DNA of 64,000 nucleotides, taken from Enoplolaimus lenunculus (lineage: Eukaryota; Nematoda; Enoplea; Enoplida; Thoracostomopsidae). The notes under the pieces were generated by a model. That model searched no databases, had not been told where the DNA came from, and saw only the letters and a list, made by a program, of their open reading frames with translations. Positions 11,460 to 21,700 of the stretch are shown here, in pieces (the first letter of the stretch is position 1; each line of letters begins with the position of its first letter). The position numbers and the translations under genes are program-made. The DNA is taken from positions 52,133-116,132 of the forward strand of contig JASANG010003744.1 of NCBI GenBank assembly GCA_030248215.1, given 5' to 3'.

Positions 11460-13110
11460 CTAATTCGGTAGTGAAAGCTAGAGGTTTTTAGGCGAGGTTC
11501 GGAAAACATGAAAAGTTGTAAAGTTTACGTGTAGATTTTCTCTAGGTCTTTATAGGGTGGGAATTGTTTGGTTGTGTTGTCTGAAAAATTTTGATGTGTC
11601 GTTCTGTTTGAAAAACGGGAAAGTGTAAAAGTGAAAAATTCAAGCGCAGGTATATGATTCCTTTTGGTTTGTAGGGAATGTTGCAGGCATAGGCGGGTTT
11701 CGGAAAACGGGAAAAGCGGAAAAGTTAAACGTATATGGTTAATCCACGTTTTACTGTTTAATGCGAGTCCTTTAGTTCTTAATTGCAGTGTTTATAAATT
11801 ATATATCCAAAAGTCAACCGAACTATGTGTACACCCGGCTGACAACAGAAAGTCTCTCTGAACGGCGTATACTTTGTCACACTGTCGCACATACCAGAGT
11901 ACAACCGGAGGTCTGCCTCCGGCTCCGGCAGAAAATCGGCCTCCGGCTCCGTCAGAAATTTTGTCGGAGTTGCGGCAATTTCGATAGTAAAATTTTGCAT
12001 AAATTTGCAAAGATGATCTGTTTAGCGCGTTTCGTTTTACTTTGTCCCACTTTTGAGGAAAAAATTTCCGAAATTACCCAGCAAATTAGCGTATAAAATC
12101 AACATAACAACATATTGCAAATATTGGTTAAAATTAACTAATTATTTACTACCAATAAAATTTCGCCTCACCTCCGGCTCCGACTCCAGCTTCGGCAAGT
12201 TTCGTTTACCTCCGGCTCCGGCAAGTTTCGTTGACCTCCGGCTCCGGCAAGTTTCGTTGACCTCCGGCTCCGGTATTTTTCACCTCCGGTTGCACCATGG
12301 CACATACAAACACCACTTTGACAATACGTTATACAAAGGACAGCTGTTTTATCCTGAGTCTATCAGAAAGACATTCGCTTATTGCATAACACACAATGAC
12401 TGTCCGAAGGGACTCTGTGAAGCGATTATACAGAGTCTGTGCGAAGGAACTGTCAGACACTGTCCAAACAGTGTCCACATTTTCCCTACTCCCTTCGAAG
12501 GGACTACCGCCATAACAGACTAAACTATGTATGCCCTCTGCAAAATCCAAATCCCAAAAACAGTATTGGTTTGTACCGCCCTTGCAAACAAGTGGGTGGA
12601 CAATTTTTTACAGTGGCGTAGACAGTATAACGGGGACGACCCAATAAGTCTTTCTCTTGGTTTGTTAGGAAAGAAACCGTTTCGTTGCTTTGTCTCGAAT
12701 ATTGGGATGTGTGGTTCGGTTCGGAAAACGGGTAATGTGGAAAATCCAAGCCTGAGAATACGATTCCTTTGTGGTACGTAGGAAAAGTTATAGGTGTAGG
12801 CGAGGTTCGGAAAACGGGAAAATATAAACGCTTCTTTTCACGTGGTTTGGTAGGGAAGATCTGATGCATGGTTCTGTATGGAAAACGAAAAACGTGAAAA
12901 AATTGAAACGTATAAATTTTCTGCGTTTAAGGTAGGGATAATCTGAAGTGTGGGTTTTGTTTGGAAAGCGGGAAAAGTGGAAAATTTAAACGCCTCGTCT
13001 AGATTTTCCCTTAGTTGGTTTGGAAAATCTTTAGTGAAGGTTCTGTATGGAAAACGGGAAAAGTGGAAAATCTAAAACGTATAGGTTTTTCTTGGCTAGG
13101 TAGAAATTTC
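11460..13110. repeat. Degenerate ~86-bp tandem array, interrupted by a hAT insertion
   Basis: Units carry the anchor TGGAAAACGGGAAAAGTGGAA followed by AACGTATA and a GTAGG(G/A)AA(A/G)-type block. Anchors near 12724, 12809, 12876, 12963 and 13048 are spaced 85, 67, 87 and 85 bp. Further decayed units lie at 11460-11740. The two blocks are separated by the hAT element at 11895-12299 and by unclassified sequence at 12308-12640. The long ORFs crossing this region are not conserved protein. Confidence 0.6.
11895..12299. mobile_element. Non-autonomous hAT-like element, exact 8-bp TSD
   Basis: 405 bp flanked by GCACATAC at 11887-11894 and 12300-12307. The termini CAGAGTACAACCGGAGG and CCTCCGGTTGCACCATG form an imperfect inverted repeat. 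The right half contains three or four ~26-bp subrepeats of CCTCCGGCTCCGGCAAGTTT (about 12170-12280). No transposase. The 8-bp duplication and terminal sequence fit the hAT superfamily. Same family as 15051-15479 and 40080-40500 by terminal similarity. Confidence 0.8.
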
Positions 13111-13334
13111 TCACGCGTAGGTTTTAGGTCTTGTTTATGCGGGCGCAGGGGATCCCACATTTTGTCATAATATACGTTAAAGCCGTATACAGTAGTGTCT
13201 GTGCTGTACTCCTGGTCATACGTTTTCACCTTGGAAAACGGGAAGCCCCTATGCTATCCATGGGCCATACCGCGGTGCATTGTACAGCAAAGTTAAAATT
13301 TTTGAAGTTTATTTTGCAGAAGATAATGTGTGTA

Positions 13335-13670
13335 CTGTAATGGCCCGAATAAAGGATGAGATTGTTTTAAGTCCATCCATGTTAGTTGAACCCAACACCC
13401 TTTTTTTATATTTTCTGCTGCGTAGAACTGTCATTCTTCGAAACTATTTTGCTGACTGTCATGTCCACTAATCGTTTTTCTGGATTTAATAAAACTTACG
13501 AAGGTTTTGAGCAGTCCAGGTCATTCTTCTTTGGTCTCTTTTACGGCCTCAAATCAGGGCTTATGGGCTCTATTCGCTAACAGACTTCAAATAGGGTTGA
13601 GACTCCTATGGATTGGAACTAAAAATGGGAACTCCTACCTATTAGGTACCCGTTATTCGGGTCACTACAG
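13335..13670. mobile_element. CTGTAGTGACCC-type MITE, divergent or internally altered
   Basis: 336 bp. Left end CTGTAATGGCCCGAATAAA preceded by TA; right end TTATTCGGGTCACTACAG followed by TA. The ends match 43277-43716, but the interior shares only the last ~100 bp. A TA target with ~20-bp inverted ends fits a Tc1/mariner-type MITE. Confidence 0.6.
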
Positions 13671-13739
13671 TAAACAAACTATGCAACATTCTTACACATG
13701 ATAATACAATGAGATTATCCAGTATGTGCATATGCTCTA

Positions 13740-14030
13740 CAAGGTACAGCTCTGCCTGTGGCAGAAAATCAACCTCCGATTCTGATAGATTTCTTGCTAA
13801 AGGTTCCTGAACTTTCGTAAGTGAAATTTTATGTAACTAATAAAAGCTATGTCGTACAGTGAGTTTGTGTATAAAGTTGTGGCAATTTCTTAAGTATACA
13901 TAGTCAAAAATTTTCAACCACAAAATCATCAACGCCTCAGCGATGCTGTTAATAGAATTATAGTGGTCGTAATTTTGTTTCAAATCTGACTCCGACCAAT
14001 TTTGTCGGCTCCGGCCGCTTTCAGCTTCAT
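13740..14030. repeat. Decayed hAT-family fragment
   Basis: Contains blocks resembling the 11895-12299 element (GCCTGTGGCAGAAAATCAAC, TTTTGTCGGCTCCGGCCGC) with no defined ends. Treated as an old relic of the same family. Confidence 0.35.
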
Positions 14031-14264
14031 TACATCCTAACGTTATACTGCTAAATGTTTGTATATTCTAAGCTAGCTAGGGCTGAAATTTTGCAAGCAA
14101 TAAAAGGCTCAAATATACCCAGTAGCTCATCTCCCAATAATTAAGTAATTTCGTAAAAATGGTGAAACACATTATTCTATTTCCTGTTTTAAAAAGCTTC
14201 AGTGCCGTGCAGGTGTACAAGTGCTAGTAATTATATAAATCTTTCATATCTATATGTGATTGTT

Positions 14265-14437
14265 CACGGCACGGGCCCGTGGCCAGCCGCAGTTCACCTT
14301 GCTAGGACGGGTTAAAAAATTTTCCGGAGATACCTACAAAAGTTTTCGATGACTTACAAGCAAGGTTGGAAATTTTCTAGGAGGGGCAAATTGGGGTCTG
14401 AGCCTTGCTGGTGCCTTTGGCTACGGGCCCATCAGCG
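14265..14437. mobile_element. GGGCCCGTAGCC-ended MITE
   Basis: Starts CGGGCCCGTGGCCAGC and ends TTTGGCTACGGGCCC, an inverted pair. The interior has the family blocks TTGCTAGG, TTAAAAAATTTT, TTTTCGATGACTTACAAGCA and GAAATTTTCTAGGAGGGG. At least ten related copies occur in the window; the best-bounded one is 62486-62646. Confidence 0.65.
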
Positions 14438-14613
14438 CAATAACAAAAATGTTTCTTTTCATATTTAATCGCTTAAATATGGTTCAATTCAATTGCATTT
14501 AGTTGTAATTCAGCAGTTTGTTTTTTGACCTTCGAGTTTTCGGCAAGTGGACACCGAGGTTTGAGAGCATTGTTGAATTTCTAAAAACAAAAAACATATT
14601 AAAGTCATGTCCC

Positions 14614-14757
14614 ATGTTACTCTAAGGGCTGTTCCGGTTTCTGGTGGGTCTGTAAAAAAGTACGCTTACATTCTAAACTACATTTTTTCTTAAGCTTAGG
14701 CTTAGGCTTAGGCTTAGGAATACGCTTAATCTACTGTTACGGCTCTAAAAGTAACAT
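14614..14757. mobile_element. TTAGGC-bearing MITE with four tandem TTAGGC units
   Basis: The end ATGTTACTCTAAGGGCTGTT is inverted as AC(G)GCTCTAAAAGTAACAT at the right. The interior carries CTTAGGCTTAGGCTTAGG then AATACGCTTAATCTACTGTT, the family's right-hand block. This copy has the longest uninterrupted TTAGGC run in the window. Confidence 0.65.
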
Positions 14758-15050
14758 TGGACAAAGTTATTATCGCGGTCGCCACCAAGATATCGTGTTG
14801 CGGTATGCAAGTCGAGCTTTTTGGTTCAAACAAAAAATATATAACATTGTAACAATATTAAGCAGTATTTTGGCTCTGTATACATTAGTTAGTGATAATG
14901 AAGTTGGACGATCATGGCGAGCATCGCTCCCATTCGTCGGAGCGGAAGTTTTTTGGTAACGTTCGACCATTTTCCTGAAAACCTGCCTGAACAATTTTCA
15001 GTGTTGACGTTAGCATTCTCAAACTTTCTCTAGGAATCTTGCTCAACAAC

Positions 15051-15479
15051 CAGGGTAGCAACCGGAATTATAAAATACCGGAACCGGAAAGTTAAAAAAT
15101 GCAGGAACCGGAACTGGAGCCGGAAAATAAAAAATATTTGTTGCCGAAAATTCATTTTTAAGCGCTATTTTATCGCTTTTGATGCTGTAAACACACCATT
15201 TAGAATGCCAAAATCCTGAAACAAACGCAGTAGGTGAAAACATATGATAAATTATGGAGTATGGCACCAATAGAAAATTTTGGCAATATACGCTCGGAAA
15301 ATTTTAGATAAAATAAGTTAGAATAATATGCCAATTTTTGTTTAACTTTCGAATGAAAAAATATTCAATACCGAAAATAGCGGAAAATTCCCGTGAAAAA
15401 ATGCCGGATTTCTTACCGGAACCGGATAGTGAAAAATACCGGATTTCTCTACCGGAACCAGAATTCCGGTTGCACCCTG
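15051..15479. mobile_element. Non-autonomous hAT-like element, exact 8-bp TSD
   Basis: 429 bp flanked by TCAACAAC at 15043-15050 and 15480-15487. Left end CAGGGTAGCAACCGGAATT, right end CCGGTTGCACCCTG. Rich in CCGGAACCGG, with no transposase. It lies about 110 bp beyond the possible terminal exon of the SLC6 gene on the minus strand. The closest relative here is 40080-40500, about the same length with shared interior blocks (GATAAAAT, ACACACCATTTAG in inverse). Confidence 0.9.
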
Positions 15480-15587
15480 TCAACAACCGTTGCATTTTTA
15501 ATGTGAGCTTGCAACCCCCCTGCTTTATCGATTCCGGGTGACCTCACCCTGACACGGTCATGAATTTCCACATCCTCCTCCTGAATT

Positions 15588-15743
15588 TCACTGGAAGGCT
15601 CCCGCCTCATATTTCTTCGGAATCACCAGAATTGTTTGGAATCCCAAAAATTCTTCGCCTAGTTTGACCAATTGTATGAGTGCACCCCTCGCTTTTACGT
15701 TCCGCATATCACCACACCTGCTTGCACGAAATAGAATACATAT
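15588..15743 (-). CDS. Possible terminal exon of the minus-strand SLC6 gene
   Basis: Begins after ATTGCAG (acceptor at 15744-15745) and is open for 51 codons in the phase left by the preceding exon, ending TGA at 15590-15588. The sequence would be a cytoplasmic tail with no recognisable similarity. The alternative is that the strong donor at 15790 is not used and translation runs on nine codons to TAA at 15763-15761. The sequence alone cannot choose. Confidence 0.3.
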   Translation of the reverse strand: MCILFRASRCGDMRNVKARGALIQLVKLGEEFLGFQTILVIPKKYEAGAFQ

Positions 15744-15790
15744 CTGCAATTCCATAGCTCTTATATCAACATAACATCTGAAATACTTAC

Positions 15791-18700
15791 TTGTCGCAAT
15801 GTGGATCCGGGCGCAATATGCAGTTCATAGGCTCCACGAATAAATACAGCTGAGATTGATGCGAACGACATTGTGTGCCCGATGGTTTGTGCCCAAACTG
15901 GATACGGTTCACCCGATGGGTACTTTAATGGTTCATATCGCAAAACGACAAGACAGAAAATGATCTGTAAATTAATTCGTGATTGTTACAAATTTTGGCC
16001 CATTTAAAGATCAGGGGTGAAACATTTTTCAGTGGGTCTGGGATAGAGTAAGCTTAAGCTTTAGACTAATTTTTTGCTTAGGCTTAAGCTAATCACTAAA
16101 TGTAATCACAACTACAACTTGTAACTACTTTTTAAATCAACTTTCGCAACTGCACTTAAGCAACGTACCGCGACGTGATAAACATGACTTACCGCACACA
16201 AACCACATGATGTATATTTCCACAAAATCACCCAAAATCTACACGGTCGGTATCCGATCATGTCTTGCAGCGAATCCAATAGTCTGTCGGCACCTTAAAA
16301 TTGTGTAAGAGTCAAAAAACTAAATTTGAAATTTCAATTAATTTACACAGTTGTATATGGTCATGGCTTTAAATTTAGCAGGATTTGATACAGAAGAATG
16401 GTAACTCTTTAACGCGTTTATGGAAACAAATTACGTTGTTCAACGCTCTGTTTATAAGTTCACTGAAATTTCGATCATCACAAACAAGCGAAATAAGGTC
16501 TGTTGTACAATTCCAACACATAGTCAGGCATAGCTTTACAATGCATAGCTTTACAGAAAGACCGATCCTAAGCCCAAGCCCAAACATTTGCCTAAGCACA
16601 AGCTTGGAGTCTAAGCCTGAGCTTTTACCGTAAAATGTGGAAAAGTGTACAGGAGCCGTAATTAATTGCAATAAGCTACACCCACTTTAGAGTCTAGGCC
16701 CCAAATAAGACGCCTAACACCAGGCTACATGAACTTTAGAAGGAAAACTTTGGTCCCAAGGTTATCTGTTGGGGATATAAATACGTCTTAACGCACCAAA
16801 AACGCTATTACCCTCCCTTATCCCAGCCCAACCGTTTTTGAACGGAACGTTACTATATAATGCTCGTCTATTAGTGTCATGACCGGCCTCCATATACTGG
16901 CACAAAGTTCTTGGTGTTGTATGCAGCGCGGCGTATTTGTTTTTGCAATTCATGCGGACTGCGTTTCACTCACACATACGCACTGCGATCAGTTCGAATA
17001 ATGCCTGCCCCCTGAATTGATACACGAAGTTAAAACACACATCATACATAATGGTGAATATATTTCAAAATTTCAACCCATTTTCTCACATGACTATTTT
17101 TCTATATCATCTAAGATTTAATTTCAAGCTATGATTCAAACTTATTATCACTCGACTATATATGCGCAACACTAGCGCCGAATGGGGCTCTCATGTCTTG
17201 TGGAGATTTTGTACCGCAAATATGTGTCATATAATTGTTAAGCTCTGCGAATTGCATATTTATATACTGTGCGTATACAGCTTGCATATTTATATACTGT
17301 GCGTATACAGCTTGCATATTCAGGTGCTCTGCTCGTAGATTTACACTATGGGGAAAAGTGTTATAGCGACTGAAAACTTTTCCATGAAAAATTTCGTATT
17401 ATCGATGTATAACGTAGCCCGTTCCCGCCTTGACTGATACTACCCACTGGTCCAAAGCCTAAAATGGCATAAACCAGTTTTCATCTGATAACTTTAGAGT
17501 GAACAATATTCCTTAAGTTATTCAGTCTGCGATTAATTTAAGCTGTTATACACTCGGAACCATTTCTGAACGGTTTGTATACTAGTTTGTAGTAATTTGC
17601 AAACATTACGCAAAACTATTACTTCAACGCCAAAGTTTTTTAAAATTCGATGCAAAATGATTCTGTCGTGCAAAATTTTACTTAAAATGCATTAATTTAA
17701 GACTTTAAAACTACTGAGAGCACACATAACCTAATAGTTTCAAATTTAAAATTTCTTCAATCTATTTTATAACTAATGTGATTGAGAAAATACATGTCAC
17801 ACAATGTTATTAATTGAACACACACCGATTCTTAATACAGATCCATACAAACAACGAAATCCGCCCAAGTAACGGTGGAGATTACATTGCTGCTGTTTAA
17901 TAAAACTGAATAATAAAAGTTAAACTCAAGACGGTTTAAACAGACTTCAGGGGTCAGGAATTTTTGGGTGTTCTGTCCATGTATAGATCAGGGGCGCACC
18001 GTATATTTGTGGGGCTACAATGGAGTAAGCTTAAGTTTTAGACTATTTTTCGCTATAGACCGACGCTTAGATACAGGCATATCCTTACGCTGTGACTTAG
18101 AAATATGCTAATACTACTGTTACGGCCCTGATCTACCAACAGATAACAGATAGGCGACTTCAAAGAACTTTTTCAATTGGTTACAGAAGAACCCCATTCT
18201 GAAATACCGGCTACGTGCTTTGACAGACTATACCACTTTATTAGGGAACAGCACAAAAAACAATGCCTTACACACATTTGAGTCTGAAGGTGTGAAAATT
18301 TAAGTTTGTAATGGTGTTTTAGTGAATGATCCATAAATTTTCCAGAAATATACTTTGAAGCTGTGATTACACCGCGTATGAGCAGGGTGAAAGCGAGCAG
18401 TAAAAATACCAGCTACATAACCGGATGACCAAAAAAAACCGAAAACGGAAAACAGAAATTAGACGGCAAATTTTTGTAAAACGTTTGAATTGTTTTCAAA
18501 TACAGTTGAAATAAACGGTAATGTTTGCTTGGTATTGCTAAACTTTACCTAAAACTAGCAAAAACCCTTAAATCTTTGAACATCGGGTATCAAATTTGTT
18601 TTTTAAATCGACAGTTAAAAAGTGCCAATGATAAAAATAATCACTTGTGTGAAATTTTAACAAATGATTTGAACAAAGATAACCCAATTTCCGGTATTTA

Positions 18701-21700
18701 AATGACGTAAACGGAAACAGTCAAACGAACAAACAGTTTAAATTATCCAGCAAATGTTAATCATTTAGAACAAAATTTAACATAACTTGGTTAATAGCCA
18801 TGCTGTACAGTGCTTATGCGCAGGCACGCGAGAATCGTAATCAAGGAACAAAGGAGCACTTGGCGTTTAGCGGACACACCCCTAGAAAAATATAGGGATG
18901 CCGCTAACACTCCTATAAAACTCATTAAAACTAAAGCTTTCTACTGCAATTTAAAATATTTAACGCCAAAACTACGCTGGTTTTCTGGTTTTTCACTCGC
19001 TTCGCTAGCGAGGGTATTTTAACCTCCTCTGCGTGACGTTTTCCTCTTGCTCGCCTACAAAAATAGGATTCCTCATCGCATATTGCTTGGGGAGCCTAAA
19101 TCCTCCCAGGTCCACGATTACGTACACGCCGACCCGTTTGACACCCTTACAAAAAACGACCCGCGTCCCTACTTATACGTTTCCGCAGAGGAGCCGAAAC
19201 GATTGTATATAGGGTAGTCGTATTTAATATTTCCAGGAAGCTGAAATTAACTAACATTTCAGAAATTACTTCGTTATATCATGTCGTAGCCACCGCACCA
19301 ATTATCACGGTGGTTAGCCACCGAACTAACGACTTTAGTTTAAAATAACCAACTCTATGCCGACGGAGTAACGTGATTGGTTCACTTTTGCGGATCAACA
19401 GTTTTGCATATAGCATTTTTATTGGCGTCAGTATTAGATAGTGTTTTTTGAATGGCACTATTTATAATGCGTGTTGTCATGAGAAACGTATTGAGTTCCC
19501 AACAGATAATCCAATCAAACACCGTTGCTATTGTGGCGAACTATTGTGACATTCGATGCGGTAGCTAGACATATTGGCGATATGGCTAAATTGGTACCGG
19601 TGGCTGTGGCAAATACACTTCATCATGCTCCTGGTCGAAGCTCCACGAGCGTTTTTTAACGTCAAATAAGCAAAACAAAACATTGAATTTCTACTACGTA
19701 CGTTGCAGCCAGCAAACATGAAACAATAAGATAGAAAAGCGTCGTTTATGACCAAAGTCTTGAAGCGAAAAACCAGCAAATTTTATAACCAATTGGTATT
19801 GACAGCTAACAAGACATCTAAACTGTTGGAGTTTTCTCTATGACTGAATTATTGAAAACTACAATGCCCAGTAGAAATTATAACATTAAAATTTTATTTA
19901 TATGCTACTGACCCATACAAGTGAAGTTAAACGCGGCACCTCATCGCCCCTAAAATGAGATCGTTCAAAATTGGGGCCAATGTATCGAACAGGGCGGTAA
20001 CAGTAGCAAAAGCATGTTCCTAAACCTTCGCATACGCGTGTTCCTAAGCATTAGCCTAAGCTTAAGCAAAAAACTAGTCTAAAGATTAATCTTACTATAT
20101 CGCAGTTCACAGAAAAACGACGTTTCGCCGCAATCTTTACATGCGCCAAAATCGGCAACTGCTAAAATCAAAGTTAGTTGCGGTTAACTCGGTTTCACTT
20201 CAGCTCAAGCGTTCTTCACGAAAAATACGGAAATGTTAATTTTCTATACTCAAGCACACTCGTTGACATATCATTGAACACTTACCGAAACCCCACGATA
20301 AACCAACAATTTCGAGGAATACAATGGTTAGAAGGTTAAGTCCGCTTGCTGCGTAAAAATCAACCAGCGTTAGCCAAAATTGACCTCCCTGCAAGTCCAA
20401 ATTCCGTATAATCACACAATTATTCACCATATTTTCTATGAACATTGCTACTATTTTATGGATGAGTATGATATGACACTGCTTAAGGATAAAACAAGCT
20501 TTAACGTGAAGCCAAACGTAATTTTAGTGCGAAACGCCGCAGCCAAACTTTAGTTCTCCGTGACTCTGGTTTTAGAGAAATTGATCCTTAACTAGGGATG
20601 TGCCGATACCAAAAATTTTGCAGATGCCGATTCTAATTTTGAAATTTTGAACATTTTTCCTGACCTGACACACTGATATTCGCCCAGAAATGAAATTGAT
20701 AGCAATCTAACTGACTGTTACACATATGTGCAAAAAGTATCGGCAAAGAATCGGCAGTTTTTTGCAGTGCCGATGCCGATGCCGATACTCACGAAAAGTG
20801 CCGATTATTACCGATGCCGATGCCGATTAATTGGCACATCCCTATCCTTAACCTTAATTCTCCGTGGCTCTGGCATAACGAAATTTGGCCCTTAACTTTA
20901 GTTCTCCACGGCTCAGGTATGGAAGAATTTGATCCTTAAAATACCCCCAAATCTACCACTCTGTCATGTAGTGTATCAAGCCACGAGTCGCCTTGCCAAT
21001 CAAACTGTTTGTTCATAAGCGACAAATCAAAAAGTTGTATCACGGGGCCCGTATTCTCAAATCTGCATGCTGGAATTTCGCTAACCTAATTCAAAAGAAG
21101 GAAGCTTTCCAGCAGGCCCTGGAGCAATAATCTATGGCTCAAATTTCAGTATTTTTTATAAAATTTCTGTACGTATGTGTTACGCAAATTAAATTGTATT
21201 TTAATCAGATCTCGGCATAAATTTGCCATTTGGAAGCGTAATTTAAAGATGAGAATTAGCCATAATTTCTGTTTTTCCCTTTTTGTGAATATAACTTCAA
21301 ACCTGGGGGATTTCTTGACGGGGTGGTTGAACATGGGAAATTTGCAATGTGGGGATTTCAATGATCGGGGGGAGCCTCCGTCACCCCCCTCATTAGCAAA
21401 ATACCAGTGTATACCACCTAGTTTATGATACGTTTTCAAACAAGCAAACTGTGGAAGCTACGGCAATCAATCTAGGCTCACAAATAACATCAATTAAATA
21501 CAACATGTGTGCCAAATTTTGACAACCTCTATTAGTTGGCTTCAAATGTACAAAATCTGTCAGCAACTGAACAGATTTGAAAATAAGTATGGTTAAGGAA
21601 ATAGATTTACAATGATGAATCAACATAAACGTTTCACACATTCACTTAGAACTAATTTTCATGAATCTACGACAATTTGACGGTCGATAACTTGTCGCCC

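Larger units (their letters stand above)
16294..20285 (-). other. Large intron of SLC6 copy A, non-coding
   Basis: A ~4-kb intron between exons 20388-20286 and 16293-16193. It contains TTAGGC MITEs (17977-18137, 19975-20105), a 30-bp tandem repeat (17251-17320) and a dispersed repeat (18840-19210). The ORF on the minus strand at 16762-16953 has no recognisable product and no splice logic, and is not called. Confidence 0.7.

Noticed and set aside
12053-12523. 156-aa + strand ORF
   Set aside because: Spans the hAT element and unclassified repeat sequence; translation follows the CCTCCGGCTCCGG subrepeats.
14700-14720. TTAGGC run as a true telomere or chromosome end
   Set aside because: Only about four units, flanked by the inverted ends of a MITE and unique sequence on both sides.
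16762-16953. 63-aa minus-strand ORF in the large SLC6 intron
   Set aside because: The exons on both sides already join in phase, so no extra exon is needed; no recognised product.
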